Shown here in pieces: positions 1 through 7,848 of a DNA stretch of 11,601 nt; positions within the stretch are counted from its first letter, which is position 1, and each line of letters begins with the position of its first letter. A model generated the notes under the pieces. It was not told the DNA's origin, did not search any database, and saw nothing but the letters and a program-made list of their open reading frames with translations. Source of the DNA: Saccoglossus kowalevskii. Lineage: Eukaryota; Hemichordata; Enteropneusta; Harrimaniidae. The position numbers and the translations under genes were made by a program. The stretch is taken from positions 869,906-881,506 of the forward strand of contig NW_003140813.1 of assembly GCF_000003605.2 (NCBI RefSeq). Reading direction: 5' to 3'.

Positions 1-1102
1 ACATTGCAAAATTGCTGGCCTCAGTTATGGATTCGCAAGCTGCTACAAAATATTTATAAAGCCAAAATAACGTGATTTCAACCATTCTCCCGGGTACGGG
101 TTGCTACAATATTACAACATTGTTTTCATTGTCGACGACGCTAAAGCCGAACGAGTGCGACACTTGCTTAGCGGCTCTCCTTATACGATTTGTTTGAATC
201 GTTTCTAAGGAAGCACAAACCAAACGACCGGCCCTTTTTAGGGCCACGACATATTTCAAAGAGAAATACTGTTTCTGCTTTAATATTTATTTTTATAGAC
301 TTGCTGACTGTTATGATTCTGAAAAAAATCAGCGGTGAACGCGCTGCCCTGAAGGCAGAAAGCTGTCACAGCTATTTTGCGTTCACCCCTTGTTTTACGC
401 AATTAACAATTTTTATAAGTATAACGACAGACTTCAAGAAAGTCAACTGTTAATACAACAACAGTCAACGAATAGAAAATATTTTTTTGTTTTGTGTAGA
501 AAAAGACCCTCTTTGTTTACATTTTTGACAATCAGGTGAATGTCTAATGGCCACTGCCCTTAAAAGCATCAATAATCGAAGATGACACCTATGAGGTGCA
601 TTCATATTGTTTGCAATATCCCCATGATTTTCATTTGAATATCTTGTTTAATTATTACATATCAAGAAATTCACATGGAAATAAGCATTTAGGATATAAA
701 TCTCCTTTCAATTTCAGCTTTTCAAAATCATTTTTCATTTTAAATACCATTCCTAGTTCAACAATGTGGTGTTGATCAACATGCTATTATTTGTTCTCTT
801 TTTTCATCACAAATTCACAAAATACTCCTGTGTATAGTCAGCACTTTCATTCAGAAAATTGGAACAAAAATAACCAAATTTTTTGAGTAAAAACTGAAAA
901 TTGACTCAAATTTTGTCTGTTGGTTTCAAAATTAGGGGTCATTTCAGGAAATATTGAAGAATATAAAAAAGTGCAGAAAAATTTGGACGAGAAAGTCTGG
1001 TGGTGAAAAAATGAATGTGTTTCACCCAGCGTTTTTGTCAAATATAAAACGATGACTTGCTCTTTCTAAGAGTATATTTTAAATGTATTACTTTTGTTGT
1101 AG
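1..1102. other. Non-coding tract upstream of first Tudor exon
   Basis: I find no convincing gene here. It is AT-rich sequence that is either an upstream intron of the Tudor gene or intergenic DNA. An 87-codon open frame at 190-453 (+) and a 64-codon one at 847-1041 (-) have no recognisable motif and low-complexity composition, so I do not call them genes. The one notable element is the histone-type stem-loop at 230-245. The tract ends in a pyrimidine-rich run and TGTAG at 1091-1102, which is the 3' splice site of the first Tudor exon. Confidence 0.6.
230..245 (+). promoter_or_regulatory. Histone-mRNA-type 3' stem-loop (orphan)
   Basis: The 16 bases GGCCCTTTTTAGGGCC match at every position the consensus GGCYCTTTTYAGRGCC of the stem-loop at the 3' end of replication-dependent animal histone mRNAs. 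In such mRNAs it is bound by SLBP and directs cleavage without polyadenylation. The flanks also fit: an A/C-rich lead-in (CAAACGACC, 221-229) and ACGAC just after, where cleavage would fall. A purine run AAAGAGAAA at 258-266 sits where the U7-paired downstream element normally lies. The loop orientation fits only the + strand. I translated the 230 bases upstream in the forward frames and found no H1, H2A, H2B, H3 or H4 C-terminus, so this is an orphan signal, a relic of a histone copy, or a chance palindrome. Confidence 0.6.
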
Positions 1103-1231
1103 GTTGGAGGGCGAGTACAGGGATATGTGAGTCATGTATCGGATAATGGACAAGTCTATTTACAAATACAAGGTGTTGGATTGAGTAGATTAGAAGAATT
1201 AATGAGTGACATCAGATTACATTATGCCAAG
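1103..1231 (+). CDS. Tudor-domain protein, internal exon (first half of extended Tudor)
   Basis: This is an internal exon of exactly 43 codons in phase 0. It is bounded by a good acceptor (TTTTGTTGTAG, ending 1102) and a GTAAAA donor (from 1232). The peptide contains VSHVSDNGQVYLQIQG followed by LSRLEELMSDI. That is the pattern of the region before the Tudor barrel in extended Tudor domains: a beta strand set 'V..V...G.VYLQ' and then a helix '..LE.LM..I'. The next exons supply the barrel. Extended Tudor proteins of animals (TDRD1, TDRD6, TDRD7, RNF17, Tudor and relatives) bind symmetrically dimethylated arginines on PIWI proteins in germ granules, so a role in the piRNA pathway is the likely inference. 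The window holds too little of the protein to say which family member it is. SND1, which also has one such domain, is less likely because no nuclease-like repeat is visible. Confidence 0.8.
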
Positions 1232-1742
1232 GTAAAAATGTACTAAATTTGGTTGCTATATTTTCATTACTGTGTTGGCACTGGAAGTATGCATCAGGCA
1301 AATATATTATTAAAAGTATTCATCCACAACATGTTGGTAAATGTATGCATCACCACCTTGTCACTCGCATCAGCAACATACTGTAGTGGACAATGTTAGC
1401 GCCCAGGGTCCTCAACTCAGAAAATCATGATTTTTTAGGGGTGGTTGCATACCCGTGCACCCCCTCTCGGAAAATTGGGGAAATATAAATTTTTGCCCAC
1501 TATGTCAGATGTTTTGTGGCATATTACTTGTTTTAAAACATGAGGGGGAATAAAAGATTATTTTACAAAGCGAGTTGCATGTCATTTTGATGCACGACCA
1601 CTCTGACATAATTAAAAACAAATGCACATGATTATAAAACATTGCGCAAATTTATTACAATATTATTTACATACCATCAATACAGGGAAATCCAGTCAGA
1701 AATTACGATGTCATACAGTTGAAAAAACAAACATTTCATTTA
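1232..1742. other. Intronic tract without a recognised gene
   Basis: AT-rich intron sequence between the first Tudor exon and the pogo-like pseudogene. I see no open frame with a recognisable motif. The part near 1680-1742 probably is the 3' untranslated end of the pogo-like element read on the - strand. I could not identify terminal inverted repeats. Confidence 0.5.
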
Positions 1743-2519
1743 TTAGAGTTTGTTGAAAAAACTACGAAGGTCCCATCGATCAACTGTCAAATGATCAGCA
1801 TCGTCAGCATCAAATCCGTCGAAGTCAAGGTCTTCATCGTCGAAAAAGATTGCAACAGCTTTGTTTATACACAAATATTTACCTGAAAATAAGATATGCA
1901 GGATCTTTGTGGCCACTCGCCCTCGCTGATAACACTACAGTAAAACCTTGCTTCTTTCCTTCTGTTGTTGCTATACATACTGTTTTTTTCTCCCTGCACG
2001 CTATTCGTTGTTGATGGTGCATTGTCGAATCGAATCATTGTCTCTTCCATATCGCCTATATTAAAAAGTGTGCAGTCATATTCTTTCGGCAAATGGCGGA
2101 TATTGTCACGAAAACCACAAATTTGCTCCCGGTAGTCTTCAGGCAATTTTTGAGAATCATTTGTACCTGAAAAAAATGAAATGCATTAAATTTTGAAAGT
2201 TATGTTTGTAACATCGCAGATTAAGTTGTGTACTTACCTTTACGAATACCAACATAGAATTGTTTTTTCCAACGCCTAAGCCACCCATTCGAAGCCTTGA
2301 AGTTTGCAATGTTTAACTGTGTCACTTGTTCTTTTACACACGTTTTTAACATCGCATTGGTGACTCATCTTCCTTCAGCACGTTCGTTTGATATTCAAAC
2401 ACGTAACCGTCCAGTTCTTCGGATAGCGGAATTACCCCTTGATGCAGTTTACAGAGTTTCTTTTCTTTTCCATTGCTGTATTGGAGTAGCTGATCGTAGT
2501 TGTTCTTTTTACTAGCCTT
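1743..2519 (-). pseudogene. Pogo/Tigger-like (CENP-B type) transposase pseudogene
   Basis: Read on the - strand from about 2519, the peptide shows a CENP-B/Tc5-type DNA-binding domain, with NIANFKASNGWLRRWKKQF (2250-2310) matching the 'FKASNGWL.RF' hallmark of pogo/Tigger proteins. An intron (2167-2237) follows. Then comes the start of the DDE catalytic core: LFNIGDMEETMIRFD, corresponding to 'MDETP..FD' with the first catalytic Asp. A shifted frame gives GFTVVLSARASGHKDPAYLI, corresponding to 'T.VL...ADG.K.PP..IFK'. After that the roughly 150 residues that should carry the second and third catalytic Asp are missing. An acidic C-terminus (FFDDEDLDFDGFDADDADHL, then a stop at 1743-1745) follows directly. 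Frameshifts lie near 2345 and 1935. No start Met is evident; a stop lies just before 2519. The domain family is clear from motifs, the exact clade is not, and the gene is dead. Confidence 0.8.
2167..2237 (-). other. 71-bp intron inside the pogo-like pseudogene
   Basis: On the - strand the exon ends ...CGTAAAG, followed by GTAAGT (2237-2232), and the intron ends TTTTTTTCAG (AG at 2168-2167). Joining the flanks gives IRK-G-TNDS with the glycine codon split between exons, and restores a continuous pogo-like reading across the junction. A spliced, intron-bearing transposase fits a DNA-level copy, not a retrocopy. Confidence 0.75.
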
Positions 2520-2751
2520 TTATGGTTAATACCAAACTGCCGCTAAAGGCTGCACTTAAACTCTGGTTGTTTTCTTGAATGGAAGTGACCACATTCAATT
2601 TTTGTTCAACAGTGTAACTTCAACTTCTCATGATACATGCAGTAGTGTAATGACAAAGTAATGACAAAACTGTACAATTTTGAACGTGGTGGAAATTATG
2701 GTGTTTTTTTACAACAATTAGCAATCTATTGATACCACCAATTACGGTATA

Positions 2752-2765
2752 CGACACATGTGTCG
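2752..2765. repeat. 14-bp perfect palindrome
   Basis: CGACACATGTGTCG is its own reverse complement. It lies in gene-free intron sequence just upstream (on the - strand) of the pogo-like pseudogene. It could be a chance palindrome, a protein-binding site, or part of a transposon end. The sequence gives nothing to choose between these. Confidence 0.5.
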
Positions 2766-2924
2766 CCCGATAAAGTAAATGTGTCAAGTCCATTTAATTG
2801 ACTACATGATTGTCGCCTCGTGATTACCCGTTAATAGTTGAAATAGATGATTACCACGAATAATATTTACAGTCGTTCTTTTGGTTGCGAACAATTTTGT
2901 TTGTATGTGGGGCATTGGTTCACT

Positions 2925-2973
2925 GCGACTAGTCTGTTTTGGTGTATCTGTTTGTCAATATAAAATCGGTGGA
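2925..2973. repeat. Dispersed repeat, copy 1
   Basis: This segment shares two blocks with 8641-8696 in the same orientation. GCGACTAGTC is identical, and GTTTGTCAATATAAAATCGG plus TGGA differs from the second copy at two positions. The distance between the blocks differs by 7 bases. Copy 2 lies next to the 5' side of a mariner relic, so this could be a solo fragment of that element's untranslated end or an unrelated short interspersed repeat. Confidence 0.55.
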
Positions 2974-3696
2974 CATCAGATAGAATGGATGATGGTGTAT
3001 AATTGCATGGTGCATCGTATGTAAACATTGACACAAGGTAATGCTTAATGAATCTGTCAATAGCGCTCTTTAGAAATTAACGTATCTGCATTCCTGTTCT
3101 GTCAGAATTGCGACCCGCACTGTTAATCTAGTTTGTTGCATCACACCTATGATAAATAAAAAACAGCAACAGTTAGTTGTACAGTGAAATCATGAATATG
3201 AGGAAGTAATTTTGAGTATCATATAGGGGACACGAAGCAGCACAAGTTCAGGTATCTTGATTTTTCATTCATAATTTTCTGCATTGTTCACTCAAGGTGA
3301 GGGTTTCATCATTAATAAATTACTTTGATAGAAGTGTAAATGATAATAACGGTTCACGGTTCCCTTCGGTAAGTCGCATTTTTTGCTTGGAACCAGACAT
3401 CTGCTGCCTGAGCGAGGGGTCACTGTATTAAATAAATTTCTAGTTCAGCAAATTTGATAAAATATACGCCATAATTCAGGTAAAAATTTGGGCAATCCTT
3501 TGTTATAAATTAATAGACTGAATTTTTTATAGTCTCCAAGTCATTTGAACAAAATTGCGACCTCATTTTGTGATTTTGTTTATGGAATCGACCGAAAATA
3601 TTTACACCCCCTCCAACAATGCCCAATGTAACTTTATTTATAACAAAACAAAAGTATGAGTGTGCAGGTGTGCCAGTATATCTCTTTTTGGAACAT

Positions 3697-4258
3697 TTAA
3701 TTGTTTTGGGGCAGAATAAAATTCTGCATTTCTGTGGAATACATTCTGTGGAATATATTTTCGAGGGTGAAACATTTGGTTATGGCAGGTCTTGCTGCAA
3801 CTGCGGTGAATGTGTACGATCTGCAGTGGTTACACATCCCAAGATTGAGCTTCTGATATTTTGGCATGTGGGCATTCAGAGTTTCTGGTATTGGCGAACT
3901 GCTTGCTTCAATGGATGTTTGAAAGTGTCCCTCATATTCATTACTGGGAACTGGTGATGGTAACCCATAAGTACGCAGAAACTGCATCACATTATGAGCG
4001 CGGACAGGATTGCTGCTGCAATGATCACATGACTGATCTTGACATTTTGTGAAACAGTGTGTCCCAATACGTCTTTCAACATGAGCAATCATCATTTTCA
4101 TCTCGGCTAACATGTCTGCATTTTGAGGTTCTTTCAGTTTCTTTGCACCTCCACCGTGAACCAGTTTATGTACACGTTCGTAGACATTGTACACACGATT
4201 TATTCCATCACAGCTCTCATACTGTAGTGTAACCGGGTATGATCCATGTTTGACATTG
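3697..4258 (-). pseudogene. C-terminal segment of an uncharacterised, probably DDE-type transposon protein
   Basis: The - strand frame is open from about 4258 to a stop at 3697. It begins GSYPVTLQYESCDGINRVY and contains a cysteine cluster CFTKCQDQSCDHCSSNPVRA (C..C....C..C spacing), followed by FLRTYGLPSPVPS and an acidic, hydrophobic tail. From memory, this arrangement (Cys-rich 'KC.D..CC/C' block, then a Pro-rich 'LP.PVP' stretch) occurs at the C-terminus of a repetitive protein family in molluscs, cnidarians and other invertebrates whose central part carries 'DGGPDENP...APGRSAFNRVERR'. The segment just upstream (4467-4841) has that central part, so the two belong to one gene. The function of the Cys block is unknown; metal binding is a guess. 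It is probably the last exon, spliced to 4467. Confidence 0.55.
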
Positions 4259-4466
4259 CTTCACTAGTTTTGCAGGTAAAAATATACAAAATAATAAATT
4301 TTAATATACATGTACTACACCTCATTTTAAAATTATGATTATTAATAATTACTGAACCCCTAATTCTGTGCTGCAATTTACAAGAAAAATACTAGGGAAA
4401 AATGATGAATTGAATTTTTAGATATTAATAAAAATGAAATAAAATGAATTAAATATATATTCTTGC
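4259..4466 (-). other. Candidate GC-AG intron between two segments of the uncharacterised transposon gene
   Basis: On the - strand the upstream segment reads ...GAAGTACAG followed by GCAAGAATATAT, a good match to the rare GC-type 5' splice site (AG|GCAAG). An AG at 4260-4259 (TGAAG|CAAT) opens the downstream frame; a nearer-consensus ACTAG lies 5 bases earlier but would put a stop in frame. Without an intron the upstream frame stops at 4449. The junction is inferred from the two coding segments and is not proven. Confidence 0.35.
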
Positions 4467-4841
4467 CTGTACTTCTTTCTTTTTTCTTTCACTGTCTGAG
4501 AGTCTCTGTTGATGAGGTGAGGTGCTATCTCCTGGCAGTTTGTCAGGCAAAACAACACCAGCCAATTTCTTGGACAGTGGTTGACCACCCCCTCTCTCAA
4601 TCATGTTATAGGCTGAAAAACCAGGGCAATATGAAGTAAGGATGAGGCAGTCCAGGTTAAGGACTCTCCATAGTCTCAAGTAGTACATTATGTTTGTGGA
4701 ATGATTTACATTGTCGCTGCCACCATTCAGCACAGAAATAAGTACGGGTTCATCCCGATTGTTCATGACATCAGTAAGATCTGTCACATGTGCTATGATG
4801 TTACATGACTGATAAGAGTCCACACGATTTATCACTGTCAT
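4467..4841 (-). pseudogene. Central segment of the same uncharacterised transposon protein (suspected RNase H-like fold)
   Basis: This segment reads GPMTVINRVDSYQSCNIIAH, then PVLISVLNGGSDNVNHSTNI, LNLDCLILTSYCPGFSAYNM and IERGGGQPLSKKLAGVVLP. I recall closely similar ordered motifs (GP...I.SG....STA..H, 'VDGGPDENP', 'DLDA...T.APG.SAFN.VERRMAPLS.ELAGV.LP') in uncharacterised invertebrate proteins that occur in many copies per genome. The repeated 'V.DGG.D' strand and spacing suggest a DDE/RNase H-like transposase core, but this is inference. Here the canonical Asp before Gly-Gly is Asn (LNGG), a possible catalytic loss. The match to the preceding segment (4842-5205) needs a frameshift, or a splice at the TTTTTTATTCACTAG sequence near 4855. 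Confidence 0.55.
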
Positions 4842-5205
4842 GGGGCCAGTCCTAGTGAATAAAAAATGATCACCAAAACATCATTTGGAGAAGAGTGTTC
4901 TGTCTTGAGTACTATGTACCCAGCTGGGGTAATTAAATACCCAGGATTGGGAAAGTCATGGTCGTTGAAATCTGGAGTGTTGCTTCTTGGAAAATAACGT
5001 GTCTGTTGATGATAGCGAGAGACGGCCGGTACGCTGATTTTGACTTTGTTCATGTTGTCACATGATTTGGCATATTTCGACGCCAATTCCATACAGTATT
5101 TCACTTGTATGAAATAAAAGTGTCAATTTTAGTTTCTGGAATCTTGGCGTCAATGTCTACCATATACAGCGCAGCTGCCTTGAAGCATTTATTGGGCGTG
5201 GCCAT
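4842..5205 (-). pseudogene. N-terminal segment of the same uncharacterised transposon protein
   Basis: The - strand frame opens at an ATG (5205) with MATPNKCFKAAALYM. It hits a stop at 5101-5103 and continues in another frame as KYCMELASKYAKSCDN and MNKVKISVPAVSRYHQQTRY, then TPDFNDHDFPNPGYL. The family I compare it with shows 'E.A.KY', then 'C.DDK.KV..G.PA' and 'LPDHDF' in this order, so the order and spacing match. The first catalytic-looking acidic pair (DDK) is eroded to D-N-M-N-K. The break at 5101 may be a frameshift or a splice, since TTTTATTTCATACAAG looks like an acceptor. No further exons were recognised upstream (higher coordinates). Confidence 0.5.
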
Positions 5206-5344
5206 TCATTGAGATATCGTCGATATGCTCAAACAGTGTTCCTTCACTGGTGATTACTGTATACGGCATATTTTACTTGTAAGTAACACCACAATTACCA
5301 GTTGTCTCCCGACGCCTCTTGTGAGCATTAAACCCATTTTCTTC

Positions 5345-5662
5345 AGACTTGTTACAAAGACAAATGAACACCCCATAGAGATGCACGTAGTTTTACCTTT
5401 TTGAAATGATAAAATATGGCCGACAGGCAGCCATTTTGATTGTTAATCCTGGCTTTTGTCTGTCCATTGATATTTCTCAGAGATGCCTTGACTGATTTCA
5501 ATGATACTAGGTACAAAGACACAGTGAGGAGGTATATCTATTCACATGGGTTTATTTCTTGATTTGATAAAATATGGCTGCCTGGCGGCCATTTTGAATG
5601 TCAAAATCCTGTAAAATCCATTAAAATTTAAACAGATCTGCATTTTACCAGTAAACCGGAGA
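5345..5662. repeat. Two tandem units of a ~158-bp repeat with palindromic core
   Basis: The blocks TACAAAGACA (5353 and 5512) and AAAATATGGC (5411 and 5569) recur 158-159 bases apart, as do GCCATTTTGA and AATCCTG further on. This indicates two diverged tandem units. Each has an imperfect hairpin core, in unit 2 AAAATATGGCtGCC/GGCgGCCATTTT (5569-5595). Repeats built around 'ATGGC..C.GGC.GCCAT' are familiar from marine invertebrate genomes, but I cannot name the family. The pair lies between two transposon pseudogenes, in otherwise gene-free sequence (5206-5956). Confidence 0.65.
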
Positions 5663-5956
5663 ATCAACGGGATGGTTAATGACCTTCCAGCATAGTAAAA
5701 AAACGCATGTCGCTGGAGACTCGCAGGAAATTTGGTGGTAATGATCAGTTCTCTAAATAGATAAATAGACAGACACCTTTGTGGAAAATATTTTTAATCA
5801 AAATAAGTCAAAGTACAAGTCAACTAAAACGAAAATTAGTCAATAACATACCTTACATGATGTTAAAGCCCTGGTGCCAATGTCCTTGTTTTTGAATTCG
5901 TAACTCGTTTTCGTTGACCTGATTTTCGGTATTGTGAGCCCTCCGCCAGTTGATGT

Positions 5957-6938
5957 TTAATACTGTCTCTTTCTTCGTATATAACCTTTTACAAACTCCT
6001 GAAACAGTTGTTGCTTCTCTTCTTCCGTTTTCTGGGTCCATACGGCACGTTTCACTTTGCCATCCAAGGTGTGAGTTCGTAGTTCCCTTGACCATGAAGT
6101 GCGCGTCTAATATCCAATTGCTGTACCTTTGCGATCTTGTGTAATATGTCAACTAAGTCGGGGAGTTTCAACGTCTTCCAATTACTGCGAAGTTCCAAAT
6201 ATTATTCATGCTCTCCCACAAGTTGTTTTTCCAATCACCCATTTGTTCGTTAGTCTCGGCCGTAAAATTGGTGTCTGAACTTGTCTAATAATTTATGAAT
6301 GGAACGAATGCCATCAAAGATAAATTATACTTGTCTAACAGTTCTGTTAATTTCAGGTCAAATTTTTCTTTGGTTTCGCATTTAATAGGTCCCGTTGATC
6401 CAAACATATTGTTTAGCGTGTCTTTTTGAACTTTCGTTTTGAGCGTTTTCTTGTAGATGTCTGCAGCATAATACTTGATGTGGCGATGAAAAGCAGTCGG
6501 CTTTGGTAAGAGCGGCCTCTTCGTCCGACCCAATAACAAGATTTGCAAACTGTGTGCCTTTGATTTTATCTGATAATTTTAGTCAGAGATGAGAAAAGAA
6601 TTGGTAGTAACTGTCGTAGGTGCCATCCCAGTGTAGAAATGTAGTGGCTAACATAATAGGGTGATTCCGGGTTGATCTTAGTATAATATTCTGATGGTGG
6701 TACACTGCAATTGTCACATATGCAGAACTGGCTTATGTCTTTGAAATCGTTGTCTGGATAGCATATAACTGATTGTGGTTTTCCTGAATTGCTTGCGATG
6801 ATCTTTCATGTACAGGTGGTGTGGAACTTCACTGGATATCGTCTCGCCGGAAGTCTTTTATCTCTTTCTTAACTGTGGCAGATGATCTTACGTATTCTTC
6901 GGCCGTCTTCTTGGTGTTCCCATATGGTGTTATATTGT
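5957..6938 (-). pseudogene. MULE-like transposase pseudogene
   Basis: Pieces in all three - strand frames line up in the order of a Mutator-like transposase. From high to low coordinates they are: ITPYGNTKKTAEEYVRSSAT; ICYPDNDFKDISQFC; NHPIMLATTFLHWDGTYDSY followed by YQFFSHL; LVIGSDEEAALTKA, matching the 'GTDGE.AL' strand with a catalytic Asp; QVLCCRH; KTKVQKDTLNNMFGS; DFDLKL-type KFDLKLTELLDKYN; MGDWKNNLWESMNNIWNF; LPDLVDILHKIAKVQQLD; and a basic C-terminus with FVKGYIRRKRQY and a stop at 5957-5959. I recognise the order 'HP.M....FLH.D.T.D.Y..FF..L' - 'IGSDEE..L' - 'LC.RH' - 'FD.KL..L...W' from uncharacterised MULE-domain proteins of invertebrates. At least five frameshifts and several stops make it non-functional. 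A possible 3' splice site (TTTCTTTCTAG) precedes the first piece at 6939-6940. Confidence 0.65.
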
Positions 6939-7464
6939 CTAGAAAGAAACCTACATACAATGTACTCCATAAGAGTTAATTGAGTTATACTTAACATACT
7001 GGAGAGACATTTTGAAACAGTGTTGATACGTTTCTTGTAGCACGGTTCTCGTTTTAAAGATAAATAATAACGTCTAAATGCAATGATATCTTATTTCATT
7101 GGCTGTTTTATTGGTACACGCTTTCGTTTAACATCTCTGCAATATAATCCATCTTTTAAGTCAACGTATATCAATCCTTGTCCATTCGAAATTATGTATT
7201 GGTGAACTTTCGATGATTTTGACACCCACACTCATCTCAATAAACCGATTTCTTGTTCTTTTCGTTACATGAAATGTTTTCTTCTTTATTTAATAAAAAA
7301 TACACATCCTACTTAACTCCTCGTGGGACAGTCTTACCGCTTGGCTGATTTCGCATCATCACCTGTAGAACATCTTCGGGATCCAAGAACTTACCATTCC
7401 CACTTTTATTGCACCAGGGATACCTGCGACCTAGCTATACTTACCGAGTTGAAGTCTTCAATAC
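6939..7464. other. Intronic tract with one short coding-looking fragment
   Basis: There is no recognised gene. On the - strand, 7231-7091 is open for 46 codons and contains VHQYIISNGQGLIYVDLKDG followed by a basic tail RDVKRKRVPIKQPMK and a stop. The composition is protein-like, but the frame has no start and I do not recognise the family. It may be an N-terminal exon of the neighbouring MULE-like element or the tail of another one. Three consensus donor sequences cluster at 7389-7468. Confidence 0.4.
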
Positions 7465-7468
7465 TTAC
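7389..7468 (-). promoter_or_regulatory. Cluster of three GTAAGT 5' splice-site sequences
   Basis: On the - strand GTAAGT occurs at 7468-7463 (TTCAGTAAGTATT), 7444-7439 (TCGGTAAGTATA) and 7394-7389 (ATGGTAAGTTCT), three times in 80 bases. The first lies exactly where the degraded frame at 7465-7812 ends, so it may be that exon's donor. The other two have no assigned exon. Whether any is used cannot be told from sequence. Confidence 0.35.
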
Positions 7469-7812
7469 TGAATTGCGACTCTGACTCGCTGCATCAACCT
7501 TGGACGAAACGTGGTGTTAAAAATTACCATACAGCGGTCCAGCAAACCATTAATCAGTTGGTAACGAAAGTTGATGTCCTGCTGTAAAACTGTTGCTGCC
7601 AAATTTGAACGAAATCCATCCATAAAAGACATGACTAATATGGCTCAGTCATGTTGAAGTAGATGGATCGTTACTCTTTTTGTTCTTGCCAAGTGTGTCT
7701 CTTTTCTGCTTGCACTGTGTTTCCCTGTGTGTTTTGAAACAATTCCTAACAGTGTGACAAATGTTATAAATGTAGCGATACTTGCAAGGGTCAAGGGACG
7801 ACCCTGTTTCAT
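7465..7812 (-). pseudogene. Unrecognised coding remnant
   Basis: On the - strand one frame runs 116 codons from a Met (7812) to a stop at 7465-7467, broken only by one TGA at 7645-7647. The first part has a hydrophobic stretch LTLASIATFITFVTLLGIV (about residues 7-25), then a basic region. The second has MSFMDGFRSNLAATVLQQD and INFRYQLINGLLDRCMVIFN. I do not recognise a family. The length of a single frame with one stop, in sequence this AT-rich, suggests former coding. The GTAAGT overlapping its end suggests an exon. Upstream, a run of stops (7837-7851) separates it from the next fragment in the same frame. Confidence 0.35.
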
Positions 7813-7848
7813 TTCAAGGTGAAGCAGACCAGGACATTACTATAACTA

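Larger units (their letters stand above)
2520..3696. other. Intronic tract without a recognised gene
   Basis: About 1.2 kb of AT-rich sequence between two transposon relics. No open frame on either strand carries a motif I recognise. It contains a 14-bp perfect palindrome (2752-2765), one copy of a short dispersed repeat (2925-2973), and a small inverted pair GGTTCC/GGAACC near 3360-3396. The first part may include the 5' end of the pogo-like element. Confidence 0.5.

Noticed and set aside
190-453. 87-codon open frame on the + strand
   Set aside because: It overlaps the histone-type stem-loop, has no recognisable domain, and its hydrophobic, Phe/Ile-rich composition is typical of AT-rich chance frames.
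847-1041. 64-codon open frame on the - strand
   Set aside because: Low-complexity Phe/Ser/Lys composition, no motif, just before a Tudor exon on the other strand.
2297-2515. 72-codon + strand frame
   Set aside because: It is the complement of the pogo-like DNA-binding region, which has recognisable motifs on the - strand.
3619-3957. 112-codon + strand frame rich in Cys and aromatic residues
   Set aside because: Antisense shadow of the Cys-containing - strand segment. The motif order supports the - strand.
4418-4600. 60-codon - strand frame
   Set aside because: It overlaps the central segment of the uncharacterised transposon protein in another frame and contains no family motif.
5853-6152. 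99-codon - strand frame as a gene in its own right
   Set aside because: It is an out-of-frame reading of the C-terminal part of the MULE-like relic. Neighbouring frames carry the conserved pieces.
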